The notes under the pieces: model-generated
Database searches by the model: none
What the model saw: only the letters and a program-made list of their open reading frames with translations
What the model was told of the DNA's origin: nothing
Position numbers and translations under genes: made by a program
From: Allotamlana fucoidanivorans
GTDB lineage: Bacteria > Bacteroidota > Bacteroidia > Flavobacteriales > Flavobacteriaceae
Direction of reading: 5' to 3'
Assembly: GCF_006265225.1 (NCBI RefSeq)
Contig: NZ_VDCS01000015.1
Location: 31,989 to 95,988, forward strand
Length of the DNA stretch: 64,000 bases
Part shown: positions 17,818 to 27,728 of the stretch, piece after piece
Numbering within the stretch: position 1 is the first letter of the stretch
Layout: every line of letters begins with the position of its first letter

Positions 17818-20277
17818 TTATAGTTTCATAGTAGCCCTAACATTAAAAACACGAGGAGTTAGATAGTTAGGTATGGCAATTTGCCTTTTACTATTAACAT
17901 CTCTTACCCAAGTATTGGTGATGGAGTTTTGAACATCAAAAATATTGAATATCTCAAGCCCAATAGAAAGGGCTTTAAAAGGTTTTTTCCACCCTTTTTC
18001 AAACTGCTTTTCAGTATCAACAAAAACATATTGCAAGCCTAGATCGGCTCTTTTGTAATCAGGTAATCTAACTTGATATTGATAGGGATCTGCATAGCTA
18101 GGAGAACCACCTGGTAATCCTGTGTTATATACTAGATTAATATACATTTTTAAATTTGGGGTACTTGGCACGTAATCTTGAAATAGTGCTGCAAATTTTA
18201 AACGTTGGTCGGTTGGCCTCGCTATAAAGCCTCTATCGTTTAAGTTCTCTTCGGTTTTTAAATAACCAAAACTGAACCAAGACTCGGTACCAGGTACAAA
18301 CTCCCCATTCAGTCTCATATCTAATCCATAGGCATACGCTTTTGCATCATTATTAGCGCGATATCTAATTCTTACATTTTCAAGCGTATATGTGTTTACA
18401 TCACTAAGGTGTTTGTAGTAAATCTCAGAAGTTAACTTAAAAGGTCTGTTCCACATTTTAAAGCTATAATCATTGCCCAATACAAAGTGAACAGATTTTT
18501 GAGCTTTAACGTTGGGTTGTACTACACCATTAGCATCACGAAGTTCTCTGTAAAATGGCGGTTGATAATAGAGTCCTACAGCGGCTCTAAAAAGCATATC
18601 CTTTTTCCATTCGGGTTTAATAGAAAACTGCGCTCTTGGGCTAATCACGGTTTGATTACTAGTGTTTATGTTTTGACCCTTAACAGACCAGTTATGCATT
18701 CTAAGTCCCGCATTATACCAAACTTTACTAGAGCCTATATAACTGCGTTTGCTCCATTGCCCATAAGCTTGAATTCTATTAATTTGAGTATGGTTTGTTG
18801 CTCTTACATTTTGAAAAGGTTCGAGAGGAGCCGTGTAGGGCTCGTAAGGTTGTTCGTTGGCTGGTATATGCGGAGGTCTTATGGAAAACCCAGCAGAATC
18901 AATGACTTCCCATTCTACTAACCGATCACGAATATCTTCATGGGTATACTTTACAGACCACTCGATTCTGTTGTTATCAATTTTTAAATCGCCTTTGTGT
19001 TCTATGTTGGTAATTAACGCATCTAAATCGTTTCTGCCATGTGTTAATTGACTACCAATGCCTTCGCTAAATTCTACTTCCCCCAAATTTTCATCACCAA
19101 TATTGCCGTTTACTTCGCCAAGTCGGTATTGTGCCAAGATATCAAAATACTCCTCCTCTTGGGTGTTATAGGTAGATGTGATTACATGAAGCGCTAAATT
19201 ATCATGAACAAAATAAGAGCCCTTTAATGCACCAAATAGGGTTTGATATTGATCCTTTTCTTGCCCCTCATAAAATACCAGTAAGGCCACGGGATCTGAT
19301 AAAGTTCCAAAGTTTGTTTGACGGGTTTTAGGGGCGTAACTGTATTTGTTTATAGAGGCGTTTCCAAGGAAACTCAAATGGAATTTATTTGTAAAACGAT
19401 AGGTGAAATACCCTTGAATATCACCAAACACAGGTTTAAAGTTAGTCTCTGTTTCCTTAGCATTAACTAAAAGACTATTGTCTCGATAACGACCTCCAAC
19501 AATAGAAGTGAATTTGGAATCCTTACTAATGTTTTCAATAGAAAGGCTGGCGCCTAATAAGCTTACATCGGCATTAACTTCAAATTGATACGGGTCTTTA
19601 TAGGTAATATCTAAAACAGAGGATAATTTATCGCCATATTTGGCCTGAAATCCACCAGCCGAAAAATCAACATTTTGTACCAAGTTGGTGTTCACAAAAC
19701 TTAAGCCTTCTTGTTGACCAGAGCGAATTAAAAAAGGACGATACACTTCTACATCATTAACATAGACTAAATTTTCATCATAGTTTCCGCCTCTAACAGA
19801 ATATTGAGTGCTTAATTCATTATTATTACTTACGCCTGGTAATGTGAGTAGTAAGTTTTCTACACCCGCATTAGCTCCAGGTATTTTTCTAATGGTTTCA
19901 GGTTTTAGGGTAATAATGCCTTCAACTTCTTTTTTTCGGTCTCCCATTATAATGACTGTTGCAATTTGCTCAACGGAAGAATTCATCACAGGGTTAAATT
20001 CTAAAATCTCTCCATTTTTGAGATTAAAAGTACCTGTTATTTTTTCATAGTTGATATGAGAAAACGTAATATTAATGTCTTGATTGGCTGGGATTGATAA
20101 ACTGTAAAAGCCATTAGTATCACTTTGAGTGCCTCCTGAATTTGATTTTACATTAACCTTTTCAACAGGTTCATTGTTCTCATTTAGTATAACACCCCTT
20201 AAGGTTGCTGTTTGAGAAATACCTAAGTGAATAAAAGTAAAAACGGTTAGTATGGTTAATGCAATCTTAGCTTTCAA
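17818..20277 (-). CDS. TonB-dependent outer-membrane receptor
   Basis: The 819-residue protein has a signal peptide ending at about 21 (HLGISQ). A carboxypeptidase-regulatory-like beta domain (24-105, ATLRGVILNENNEPVEKV) precedes a plug domain (IPGANAGVENLLLTLPGVSNNNELSTQYSVRGGN). A long beta-barrel ends in a typical aromatic strand (PRVFNVRATMKL). It imports a large or chelated substrate across the outer membrane using TonB energy. It is not a SusC homologue paired with a SusD, because the next gene is an M23 peptidase. The substrate is unknown. The 12-nt gap suggests co-transcription after the peptidase gene. Confidence 0.92.
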   Translation of the reverse strand: MKAKIALTILTVFTFIHLGISQTATLRGVILNENNEPVEKVNVKSNSGGTQSDTNGFYSLSIPANQDINITFSHINYEKITGTFNLKNGEILEFNPVMNSSVEQIATVIIMGDRKKEVEGIITLKPETIRKIPGANAGVENLLLTLPGVSNNNELSTQYSVRGGNYDENLVYVNDVEVYRPFLIRSGQQEGLSFVNTNLVQNVDFSAGGFQAKYGDKLSSVLDITYKDPYQFEVNADVSLLGASLSIENISKDSKFTSIVGGRYRDNSLLVNAKETETNFKPVFGDIQGYFTYRFTNKFHLSFLGNASINKYSYAPKTRQTNFGTLSDPVALLVFYEGQEKDQYQTLFGALKGSYFVHDNLALHVITSTYNTQEEEYFDILAQYRLGEVNGNIGDENLGEVEFSEGIGSQLTHGRNDLDALITNIEHKGDLKIDNNRIEWSVKYTHEDIRDRLVEWEVIDSAGFSIRPPHIPANEQPYEPYTAPLEPFQNVRATNHTQINRIQAYGQWSKRSYIGSSKVWYNAGLRMHNWSVKGQNINTSNQTVISPRAQFSIKPEWKKDMLFRAAVGLYYQPPFYRELRDANGVVQPNVKAQKSVHFVLGNDYSFKMWNRPFKLTSEIYYKHLSDVNTYTLENVRIRYRANNDAKAYAYGLDMRLNGEFVPGTESWFSFGYLKTEENLNDRGFIARPTDQRLKFAALFQDYVPSTPNLKMYINLVYNTGLPGGSPSYADPYQYQVRLPDYKRADLGLQYVFVDTEKQFEKGWKKPFKALSIGLEIFNIFDVQNSITNTWVRDVNSKRQIAIPNYLTPRVFNVRATMKL

Positions 20278-20288
20278 CTTGTGGTTAT

Positions 20289-21974
20289 TTATTTTCTGTA
20301 AAATACAGATTCAAAAGTAGAACTATTTCCAACATTATCAGTAACAATTACTTTTAAATTATTCTTAGTTTCAGTAAGTACATTATCGTTGAAATCGTGC
20401 GTTAGTGTTTTGGTTTTATAATCGTACTCCATTAAAATCCATTTACCATTAAGCGTGGCTCTGTAATTTGAAATCCCCGATTCTTTGTCATCAATAGTTA
20501 TTTTTAAATAGCGATACTTACTTAACCATTGCCCATTTTTAAAGTTTATAGGTGTAATGATAGGTTTGTTGTAATCTGAAGTAATGGTATATGTTCCTAG
20601 TGTTTTTGTCCTGGCAGTCAGTGTATTATTTTTACGTTTTGTATACGTGTAATAAGGTGTTTTTTTATAACCTACCAGTCTGGCAATGTAGAGTTTGTTA
20701 ATATCATCATTGTTATAATGGCTTACGTCAAAATGAATTGAAAAGTTTTTCTTAGCCGCCATAACATCTTCATGCAATATCACTGTATCTTGGTTGACTT
20801 GAAAATCAATATAGAAATCTTCATAAAACGTATCTTTATAAAAATCAACCGAAATACGACCAGTTTTTAAATGGGTGTGTTGATTGGCTTTTACAAAATA
20901 AGGCGTTGTTTTCTTAGAACCCGCTACAGCCGCGCTATCATACTTTCCATTGATATGTACCGTAACCCAGGATGCATTATTGTTAAAATCGGCCACTTTT
21001 ATTTTGTAAACGGCATTGGTGCTATCTTCTATATGGATATAGCCATCATTTAGTGGCTCTTTTATAATACTAAGAGGGATATTTTGTTTATATAATTTTT
21101 GTATACGCTTTTTTTCTTTTGTATAGTGCTCATAGTCAATGAGCTGATTGATGTGTTTGGTTTCATCAAATCCAAATTTCTTAAAATCTAATTCAAAATT
21201 TTTGCTACCATTAATAAATGTTTGAATATTGTAAACACCGTTTGAGTTAGCTGCTAAGTCTTGTCTGTCAATAGTTTCAATACCAAAACCTAAAGTGCCA
21301 ATGGCGTCAATGGTTTCAGCGTAGTAGTCACCGCTAGCAACAGGTTTTAGTTGTAATCGATATTTTTTATTGGATTTATTAACAAAGGAATGGTCGCCAA
21401 TAGGGTAGGCGTAAACCGATTTTACAAGTGGGGTGGTGGTATCTTTTATATTAATCCCAAAAAGCATTGGGTTCATGGGGCGCTCCTGTTTGTCTCTAAT
21501 TTCATAATGAAGATGTGGACCACCAGATCCACCAGTATTTCCACTATAGGCTATAAGTTGCCCTTTTGTAACGGGTAGTTTTTCAGCACTTGGAAAAACT
21601 TCAACTTCATACGATTCTTTTTGGTATTGAATCTGTTTAATATACTGTTCTATCTCTGGTGAAAATTTTTGTAAGTGCGCATACACTGTGGTGTATCCAT
21701 TAGGGTGCGTAAGGTATAACGCTTTGCCATAACCAAAATGCGAAATTTTTATTCTACTCACGTATCCATCTGCAGAAGCCAATACGTTAAGTCCGCTACG
21801 TTGTTGTGTTTTAATGTCTATACCTGAATGAAAATGATTAGATCGTAACTCGGCGAAGGTTCCAGCAAGAATCAATGGGATGTCAAGCGGACTACGAAAA
21901 TAATCTTGAGGATATAGGTTTTGAGCCTTACCTAAAAAAGGTAGAACTAGAAATAGGGACAGTATAAAACGCAT
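20289..21974 (-). CDS. periplasmic M23 family metallopeptidase
   Basis: The 561-residue exported protein has a signal peptide (MRFILSLFLVLPFLGKAQ) and an N-terminal LytM/M23 domain. The zinc ligands are the HFHSGID motif (H47-D53) and HLH (H154, H156) in GGPHLHYEIRD. The remaining 400 residues form beta-sandwich domains with no known catalysis. It is expected to cut peptidoglycan peptide crosslinks. The large C-terminal extension is usual in flavobacterial members. It lies directly upstream of the TonB receptor gene. Confidence 0.9.
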   Translation of the reverse strand: MRFILSLFLVLPFLGKAQNLYPQDYFRSPLDIPLILAGTFAELRSNHFHSGIDIKTQQRSGLNVLASADGYVSRIKISHFGYGKALYLTHPNGYTTVYAHLQKFSPEIEQYIKQIQYQKESYEVEVFPSAEKLPVTKGQLIAYSGNTGGSGGPHLHYEIRDKQERPMNPMLFGINIKDTTTPLVKSVYAYPIGDHSFVNKSNKKYRLQLKPVASGDYYAETIDAIGTLGFGIETIDRQDLAANSNGVYNIQTFINGSKNFELDFKKFGFDETKHINQLIDYEHYTKEKKRIQKLYKQNIPLSIIKEPLNDGYIHIEDSTNAVYKIKVADFNNNASWVTVHINGKYDSAAVAGSKKTTPYFVKANQHTHLKTGRISVDFYKDTFYEDFYIDFQVNQDTVILHEDVMAAKKNFSIHFDVSHYNNDDINKLYIARLVGYKKTPYYTYTKRKNNTLTARTKTLGTYTITSDYNKPIITPINFKNGQWLSKYRYLKITIDDKESGISNYRATLNGKWILMEYDYKTKTLTHDFNDNVLTETKNNLKVIVTDNVGNSSTFESVFYRK

Positions 21975-22107
21975 ATAAAAATATATTAGGCTAAAATATC
22001 AATTAGATAAGAAAAAGCAAAGTATAAAGCAAAAATCAAACTAAGGTCTTGCCTTATTTCATAATTTCATATAGTAACGCACGGTTTTAAAATTTATGAA
22101 AAAACAA

Positions 22108-22138
22108 TTGTAAAATAAGGTTAGGTATGTTAACTTTG
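22108..22138 (+). promoter_or_regulatory. consensus Bacteroidota promoter (TTG-N20-TAACTTTG)
   Basis: TTG at 22108-22110 is separated by exactly 20 nt from TAACTTTG at 22131-22138, matching TTG-N17-23-TAnnTTTG. It lies 24 nt upstream of the first gene of the zapA block, so it probably drives the coiled-coil gene, zapA, the downstream structured RNA and perhaps rny. Confidence 0.75.
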
Positions 22139-22162
22139 TGTGATAAGTATTGAATTTTGTAA

Positions 22163-22453
22163 ATGGGTAATATTGAAGATATTGTAGATTCTTTAGAAAA
22201 CAAGATTAGCAAAGTATTACACAAGTTAGAGCTTTTAAAACAAGCTAATTTAAAATTGAATAAGGAATTAGAGATTTCAAAGGCAAAAATTTCAACTCAA
22301 AAACAAGAAATTTCTGATTGGGAAGAAAAATACAAAGCTTTAAAAATGGCAAATTCAATGCTTGGTAGTGACGATAATAAAAGAGAAACGAGGCTTAAAA
22401 TAAACGCATTAATTAGAGATATTGATCATTGCATTGCTCAACTTTCTGATTAA
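22163..22453 (+). CDS. small coiled-coil protein, probable ZapA partner
   Basis: This 96-residue protein is almost entirely coiled coil (residues 5-70, heptad leucines and lysines in KISKVLHKLELLKQANLKLN). A short C-terminal helix, INALIRDIDHCIAQLSD, resembles tails of proteins found just before zapA in Bacteroidota. The arrangement recalls ZapB/ZapA, but sequence alone does not prove ZapB homology. It is 12 nt upstream of zapA in one operon, so a divisome role is likely. Confidence 0.75.
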   Translation: MGNIEDIVDSLENKISKVLHKLELLKQANLKLNKELEISKAKISTQKQEISDWEEKYKALKMANSMLGSDDNKRETRLKINALIRDIDHCIAQLSD

Positions 22454-22465
22454 GGACTAATATTC

Positions 22466-22768
22466 ATGGCAGAGAAGCTAAAAATAAAGCTCTCAATAGC
22501 TAATCGCGTATATCCGTTAACTATTGATGCACATCAAGAAGAAGGACTGCGAAAAGCTGCCAAGAATATTGAATTGATGATTAAGCAATTTGAGCAAAGT
22601 TACTCAGTAAGAGATAAACAAGATGTTTTGGCTATGTGTGCTTTACAATTTGCGTCTCAAGTTGAGCAACAGTCAATAGATAAAACAAATGTGAATAGTC
22701 ATATTGAAGAAAAGCTTAAAAACTTAAATGAGCTGTTAGATTCATTTTTAGTTTCTCAACGTTCTTAA
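22466..22768 (+). CDS. zapA: cell division protein ZapA
   Basis: The 100-residue protein has the ZapA opening KLKIKLSIANRVYPLTID, followed by EEGLRKAAKNIELMIKQFE and a C-terminal coiled-coil-like helix. ZapA binds and bundles FtsZ filaments at the division ring. Length is normal. It follows a coiled-coil partner gene and precedes a structured non-coding region and rny, the same order as in other Bacteroidota. Confidence 0.88.
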   Translation: MAEKLKIKLSIANRVYPLTIDAHQEEGLRKAAKNIELMIKQFEQSYSVRDKQDVLAMCALQFASQVEQQSIDKTNVNSHIEEKLKNLNELLDSFLVSQRS

Positions 22769-22782
22769 AAATAAATAAAAGT

Positions 22783-22955
22783 TACTGCCTACATTGGTTA
22801 TTTTTTTTGATAAACTCAACGTTAATTCTTTAAAAAGGGTGAGTTTAAGTTGTAAAAGCATGCTGTTTTATTTGCAGATCCTTGATCAGCTTGTTAGCCC
22901 TAAACTTGTTTTTAAGGAGTTTATACAAAACTTTATACTGGTGTAGGCTTTTTTT
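22783..22955 (+). ncRNA. ssrS: candidate 6S RNA (SsrS) between zapA and rny
   Basis: A long-range terminal stem pairs GCCTACATTGGT (22787-22798) with ACTGGTGTAGGC (22937-22948). Nine pairs are Watson-Crick and three are G-U, with no mismatch. A 7-T tract follows (22949-22955), as expected for a terminator-closed small RNA. Internal hairpins include TAAACTCA/TGAGTTTA (22811-22818 with 22840-22847). A 170-nt closed-stem RNA downstream of zapA matches 6S RNA in size and location; synteny with zapA is known for 6S RNA in proteobacteria. The alternative is a leader of rny. I have not verified it against a covariance model. Confidence 0.6.
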
Positions 22956-22979
22956 ATATATGAAATTTAACTAAGATAG

Positions 22980-24554
22980 ATGGATAACTCAATTATATTT
23001 GCAGTAGGGGGTGTTATATTAGGACTTGTAATGGGTTTTATAATAGCAAAAACACTAGAAAAAAAGAATGCTTCAAAACTAATAAAAGAAGCAAAAAAGA
23101 ATGCAGCTTTAATACTTAAAGAAGCTAAAAGCGAAGGTGAAAGTATTAAGAAAGATAAGATTCTTCAAGCTAAGGAAAAGTTTATTGAACTGAAAGCTGA
23201 ACATGAAAAAGTCATTTTGTCAAGAGACAAGAAAATGGCTGAAGCTGAAAAACGAACTCGTGACAAGGAATCACAGGTTTCAAATGAGCTTTCTAAAGGC
23301 AAAAAGCTTAATGATAATTTAGAGTCTAAAATTAAAGATTATAATCATAGACTTGACGTTTTAGACAAGAAACAGGAGGAATTAGATAAGTTGCATAAGA
23401 GTCAAGTTCAGCAACTTGAAGTGATATCTAGTTTATCTGCAGAAGAAGCCAAAGAGCAATTAGTAGAATCTTTAAAGGGTGAAGCTAAAAATGATGCGAT
23501 GGCTTATATTCAAAATGCACTTGAGGAAGCCAAATTAACAGCTGAACAAGATGCTAAGAAAATCATAATAAATACCATTCAACGCATTGGTACGGAAGAG
23601 GCTGTTGATAACTGTGTTTCTGTGTTTAATATTGAATCTGATGACGTAAAAGGTAGAATTATTGGTAGAGAAGGTAGAAATATCAGGGCAATAGAGTCGG
23701 CTACTGGCGTAGAGATTATAGTTGATGATACCCCTGAGGCTATTATACTGTCTTGTTTTGATGCGGTAAGAAGAGAGATTGCTCGACTATCATTACATAA
23801 ATTGGTAACTGATGGTAGAATTCATCCAGCTCGTATTGAAGAAGTGGTGAAGAAAACAAAGAAGCAAATTGAGCAAGAAATTATTGAGGTAGGAAAGCGT
23901 ACGGTTATAGATCTAGGTATACACAATTTGCACCCAGAGTTAATAAAAATGGTAGGACGAATGAAGTATCGCTCGTCATACGGACAAAATTTATTACAGC
24001 ATTCACGAGAAGTAGCAAAACTATGTGGTGTGATGGCTGCCGAATTAGGTTTAAATCCGAAGCTAGCAAAACGCGCAGGACTTTTACATGATATAGGAAA
24101 GGTGCCAGATGCTGAGGCCGATATGGAAACACCGCACGCTATTTTAGGGATGCAATGGGCAGAAAAGTATAACGAAAAAGAAGAAGTGTGTAATGCTATT
24201 GGAGCGCATCATGATGAAATAGAGATGAAGTCATTATTAGCTCCAATTATTCAGGTTTGCGATGCTATTTCAGGAGCAAGACCAGGAGCGCGTAGACAGG
24301 TGCTAGATAGCTATATTCAAAGATTAAAAGACTTAGAAGATATTGCATTTGGTTTTACTGGTGTAAAGAAAGCTTATGCTATTCAGGCAGGAAGAGAGTT
24401 GAGGGTTATTGTTGAAAGTGAAAAAGTTGATGATCAAAAAGCAGCTGATTTATCATTTAACATTTCTCAAAAAGTACAAACAGATATGACTTATCCTGGG
24501 CAGGTAAAAGTTACGGTAATTAGAGAAACCAGAGCCGTTAATATAGCTAAATAG
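22980..24554 (+). CDS. rny: ribonuclease Y
   Basis: The 524-residue endoribonuclease initiates mRNA decay at the membrane. An N-terminal transmembrane helix (about 5-24) is followed by a long charged coiled coil (30-205), a KH domain ([19 protein letters not shown]) and an HD hydrolase domain with the [12 protein letters not shown] motif. The C-terminal segment ([17 protein letters not shown]) is the conserved family ending. Length is standard. It starts 25 nt after the T tract of the structured RNA, and a terminator follows. Confidence 0.95.
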   Translation: MDNSIIFAVGGVILGLVMGFIIAKTLEKKNASKLIKEAKKNAALILKEAKSEGESIKKDKILQAKEKFIELKAEHEKVILSRDKKMAEAEKRTRDKESQVSNELSKGKKLNDNLESKIKDYNHRLDVLDKKQEELDKLHKSQVQQLEVISSLSAEEAKEQLVESLKGEAKNDAMAYIQNALEEAKLTAEQDAKKIIINTIQRIGTEEAVDNCVSVFNIESDDVKGRIIGREGRNIRAIESATGVEIIVDDTPEAIILSCFDAVRREIARLSLHKLVTDGRIHPARIEEVVKKTKKQIEQEIIEVGKRTVIDLGIHNLHPELIKMVGRMKYRSSYGQNLLQHSREVAKLCGVMAAELGLNPKLAKRAGLLHDIGKVPDAEADMETPHAILGMQWAEKYNEKEEVCNAIGAHHDEIEMKSLLAPIIQVCDAISGARPGARRQVLDSYIQRLKDLEDIAFGFTGVKKAYAIQAGRELRVIVESEKVDDQKAADLSFNISQKVQTDMTYPGQVKVTVIRETRAVNIAK

Positions 24555-24590
24555 ATTCTTTCTAATTAAGAAAGAAGTATGCAAAGTTTA

Positions 24591-24624
24591 AATATCGAGG
24601 GGTAATACGCTCGATATTTTTTTT
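24591..24624 (+). terminator. intrinsic terminator after rny
   Basis: AATATCGAG and CTCGATATT form a 9-bp stem around a 10-nt loop, followed by a run of T. Confidence 0.85.
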
Positions 24625-24669
24625 GACTAGTTTTAAAATTAATTTAAACTCTTAAAAAGAAAGATGATT

Positions 24670-25833
24670 TTAGTCCTTTGAAAGGAACGTTTTTTCTTTT
24701 GGAAAATGTATTTTAAAAGTGGTTGCTTCGTTTAGAATACTATCTATAGATATTTTACCACCTAAATCTTCAACCTGCATTTTTGTTAAATAAAGACCAA
24801 TCCCTTTTGAATCGTCACGTTTGCTTTCATGAAAGGTTTGATACATTTCAAAAATACGTCCTTTATATTTTTCAATATTAATACCTATACCATTATCAGA
24901 AACGCGAATTTCATAGCCATTATCTGTTTTATTCGTTTTTATATTGATTTCTGGGCTTCGTTTCGGGTGACTGTATTTTAATGCATTTGAAATGAGGTTA
25001 TGAAAAATACTTTCTAAATAAGATTCACTACCATTAATGTAAATATTGAAATCTACACTGTTAATAATAGAGGCATTCTTATTTGTAATGTCGATTTCTA
25101 GATTATGTAAAACGGTAGATACGACTGTGTGAAGATGAATTTTTTCGTTAACATTTACGGGTTCAGACTTTACAGAAATAATTTCATTTAAATCTGTAAT
25201 GGTTGTGGTTAGGGAGTTAGATATTGTCTTCAAATATTGAAAAAATTGCTCTTTCTCCTCTTTGTTTTCAGTTTCTTCGTAGAATTCTAAAACGTTTTTT
25301 AAATTTCCTATATGGGTTTTGAGGTTGTGTGAAACAATATGTGTAAAATTATAAAGTCTTTTATTTTGACTGATTATAGTTTCATTATTTTCCTTTAATA
25401 AGTCTTCATTTTTTTTACGTTGTGTAATATCAATATGAGTACCGATAATTCTGGTAGGTTTACCATTTTTATCTTTACTAATTATTTTACCGCTATCTAG
25501 AATCCATTTGTATTCTCCATTTTTGCATAAAATTCTATGCTCATTATTATAAACAGGAACCTTTCCAGATAGGTGTTCATTAAAATCAGCAAAATATTTT
25601 TCTCTATCGTCAGGATGAACTCTTTTATTCCATTCTTCAATGGTGTTTTTCATCTCATGATCTTTAAATCCTAAAATTTTTTTTGATTCAGTTGAATAAA
25701 AAACTTTGTTTGTTTTCGTGTCCAAATCCCAAACACCAATCTTAGAATTTTTTACAGCAAAGCGCCATTTCAAATTATTTGGGGTAGGTTTCTTAGAATG
25801 ATAGCCTCTAAATAATGCAGACAATGAAATCAT
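24670..25833 (-). CDS. PAS domain sensor histidine kinase
   Basis: The 387-residue kinase has a PAS/PAC sensor module (about 22-142, FAVKNSKIGVWDLDT to RIIGTHIDITQRKK). The phospho-acceptor is His 169 in FTHIVSHNLKTHIGNL. An HATPase domain carries N-box HNLISNALKYSHP, G1 VSDNGIGIN and G2 SKGIGLYLTK. No transmembrane segment is visible, so the kinase is probably cytosolic and senses an internal signal. There is no adjacent response regulator in the window, so the partner is orphan or distant. It is likely monocistronic. Confidence 0.88.
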   Translation of the reverse strand: MISLSALFRGYHSKKPTPNNLKWRFAVKNSKIGVWDLDTKTNKVFYSTESKKILGFKDHEMKNTIEEWNKRVHPDDREKYFADFNEHLSGKVPVYNNEHRILCKNGEYKWILDSGKIISKDKNGKPTRIIGTHIDITQRKKNEDLLKENNETIISQNKRLYNFTHIVSHNLKTHIGNLKNVLEFYEETENKEEKEQFFQYLKTISNSLTTTITDLNEIISVKSEPVNVNEKIHLHTVVSTVLHNLEIDITNKNASIINSVDFNIYINGSESYLESIFHNLISNALKYSHPKRSPEINIKTNKTDNGYEIRVSDNGIGINIEKYKGRIFEMYQTFHESKRDDSKGIGLYLTKMQVEDLGGKISIDSILNEATTFKIHFPKEKTFLSKD

Positions 25834-25895
25834 AACTTACACAAGTAGGATTTAATAGTTTATTTCGTACAAATAACGTAGTGCAATTTACTGAA

Positions 25896-26792
25896 TTATT
25901 TTCTAGGATGGAACTTTTCCATCACTTTAGTGAGGTGGCTTTTATCTAAATGCACATAAATTTCCGTTGTAGTGATACTTTCATGACCTAGCATGAGCTG
26001 AATAGATCTTAAATCTGCATTGTTTTGAAGTAAATGTGTTGCAAATGAATGCCTAAACGTGTGGGGCGACACCTTCTTTTTGAGTCCTACTTGCTCTGTT
26101 AAACGTTTTATAATAGTAAAAATCATGGCTCGGGTAAGTTGTTTACCTCTACGATTCAAAAATAAAGTATCTTCAAAACCAGGTTTAATTATAATATGGT
26201 TTCTAACTTGGGTTCTATAAATATTGATATATTTTTGGGTAATTCCAACTATGGGAACAAAGCGTTGTTTGTCTCCTTTTCCTGTTACTTTAATAAATCC
26301 TTCCTCAAAGAATAAATCTGAAATCCTTAAGTTAATCAGTTCACTAACTCTTAATCCACAACCATAAAGTGTTTCTAACATGGCCCGATTTCTTTCACCT
26401 TCTGGCGCGCCTAAATCTATAGCATTTATAAGAAGATCTATTTCGTCTTCGGAAAGCGTATCAGGTAACTTTCTGCCTATTTTTGGAGATTCTACCAACT
26501 CTAAAGGGTTATACTCCATATAATTTTCAAAAATGAGATAATTGAAAAAGCTTTTTAAGCCCGATATTAATCTAGATTGTGATCTTGGGTTTATAGTTTT
26601 TGCACTTTCATAAATAAAATGCTTAACGGTTTCTGATGAAATTGATACTGGTGATACACTAATATTATTTTCTTCAAGAAACGACATGAGCTTTTGCACA
26701 TCAAGCGCGTAATTGTCTATAGAATTTTGAGATAGTCCACGTTCAATTTTTAAATAAAGTTTATAATCGTTCAGTGCTTGATTCCATTTCAT
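25896..26792 (-). CDS. xerD: tyrosine recombinase XerD
   Basis: I prefer ATG 26792 (MKWNQALNDYKLYLKIERGLS), which matches the conserved XerD N-terminus, to the upstream ATG at 26810. The roughly 298-residue protein has the N-terminal SAM-like core-binding domain (1-90). The catalytic domain carries Arg in GCGLRVSELINL, His-x-x-Arg in HTFRHSFATHLLQ, GHESITTTEIY and the nucleophile Tyr in EIYVHLD. It resolves chromosome dimers with XerC at dif. The short length and core location indicate the housekeeping enzyme and not a mobile-element integrase. Confidence 0.88.
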   Translation of the reverse strand: MKWNQALNDYKLYLKIERGLSQNSIDNYALDVQKLMSFLEENNISVSPVSISSETVKHFIYESAKTINPRSQSRLISGLKSFFNYLIFENYMEYNPLELVESPKIGRKLPDTLSEDEIDLLINAIDLGAPEGERNRAMLETLYGCGLRVSELINLRISDLFFEEGFIKVTGKGDKQRFVPIVGITQKYINIYRTQVRNHIIIKPGFEDTLFLNRRGKQLTRAMIFTIIKRLTEQVGLKKKVSPHTFRHSFATHLLQNNADLRSIQLMLGHESITTTEIYVHLDKSHLTKVMEKFHPRK

Positions 26793-27045
26793 GCTGATAA
26801 AAATACACATAAAAACGCATGATAATTAAAATTAATTATAACTAAGTCCATATTGAGGAATATCAAATTCAAAACAAAGATGAATTGAATTAATTATTTT
26901 GCATTCTAAGTTTGCGAATAATAATTTCTATTTTGGATTGTAGATAAGCGTATATTTTAGTAGTATAAACTTTTAAAATATTTTGTAGGTTATGTATTAA
27001 TTTAACACTATGTTTATGTAATATAACAAACTAACTAAACAATTT

Positions 27046-27648
27046 ATGAAAAAAGTAATTTTTATTGCAATTTTAGTACTCGGCGGATGTACTTTGCATG
27101 CACAATCAGATTCTGGAGACTTTACATTGGCTCCGCAAATTGGTTTAAATTTATCAAACTATACAAGTTCAGAGAACCTTAATAATAAGATAAGAACTGC
27201 ATTTAATATTGGAGCTATAGGAGAATATTATTTTAATGATCGTTGGAGCTTACGTTTTGGTTTACTCTATGATTCAAAGGGAACTAAGGTGACTTTTTCT
27301 GGAGAGGATTATATAGATAAACTGAATTACTTGGCTATTCCTCTGCATATGAATTGGCATTTTGGATCGAATAGAAATTGGTTTTTAAACTTCGGACCAA
27401 CTTTTGGTGTACTGTTAAGTGCAAAAGCCGATTTACCGGGAGGAGAAATTGATATTAAAGATCAAATAAAGAGTTCCTTTGATGCTGGTTTAGGATTAGG
27501 AATAGGTTATAAATTTGACGTTGCAGATAGCACGCAAATGTATATACAGTATCAAGGTTATAGCGGATTTATTTCGTTGCTAGATACTGATTTTAATGTT
27601 TTTAATACCACATCAGCCTTTAACGTAGGTGTTATTTTTCAACCTTAA
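27046..27648 (+). CDS. outer-membrane beta-barrel protein (porin family/OmpA-barrel-like)
   Basis: The 200-residue protein has a signal peptide (MKKVIFIAILVLGGCTLHAQ). Alternating amphipathic strands typical of an eight-stranded barrel follow (LAPQIGLNLSNY, AFNIGAIGEYYFNDRWSLRFGLLYDSKG, FDAGLGLGIGYKFDV, SAFNVGVIFQP). It fits the PorT/OmpW-like 'outer membrane beta-barrel' families common in flavobacteria. Function is unknown. It is likely monocistronic with its own terminator. Confidence 0.82.
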   Translation: MKKVIFIAILVLGGCTLHAQSDSGDFTLAPQIGLNLSNYTSSENLNNKIRTAFNIGAIGEYYFNDRWSLRFGLLYDSKGTKVTFSGEDYIDKLNYLAIPLHMNWHFGSNRNWFLNFGPTFGVLLSAKADLPGGEIDIKDQIKSSFDAGLGLGIGYKFDVADSTQMYIQYQGYSGFISLLDTDFNVFNTTSAFNVGVIFQP

Positions 27649-27673
27649 AATAAGAAAACCGTATGTAGAAAGC

Positions 27674-27700
27674 AACCGAAGTTTTAACTTCGGTTTCTTT
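27674..27700 (+). terminator. intrinsic terminator after the beta-barrel gene
   Basis: AACCGAAGTT pairs perfectly with AACTTCGGTT around a 2-nt centre, followed by TCTTT. It separates the barrel gene from aroQ, whose ATG is 29 nt further on. Confidence 0.75.
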
Positions 27701-27728
27701 ATGCCTAAAATTTAAATATATTTACAGG

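Noticed and set aside
17818..20277. SusC of a SusC/SusD polysaccharide locus
   Set aside because: The neighbour is an M23 peptidase and not a SusD, and the gene is about 20 kb from the glycosidase locus. A general TonB receptor call is safer.
25896..26792. Integrase of the right-hand integrative element
   Set aside because: Length and motifs match the housekeeping XerD. It is about 31 kb away in core genome context and not linked to the tRNA att site.
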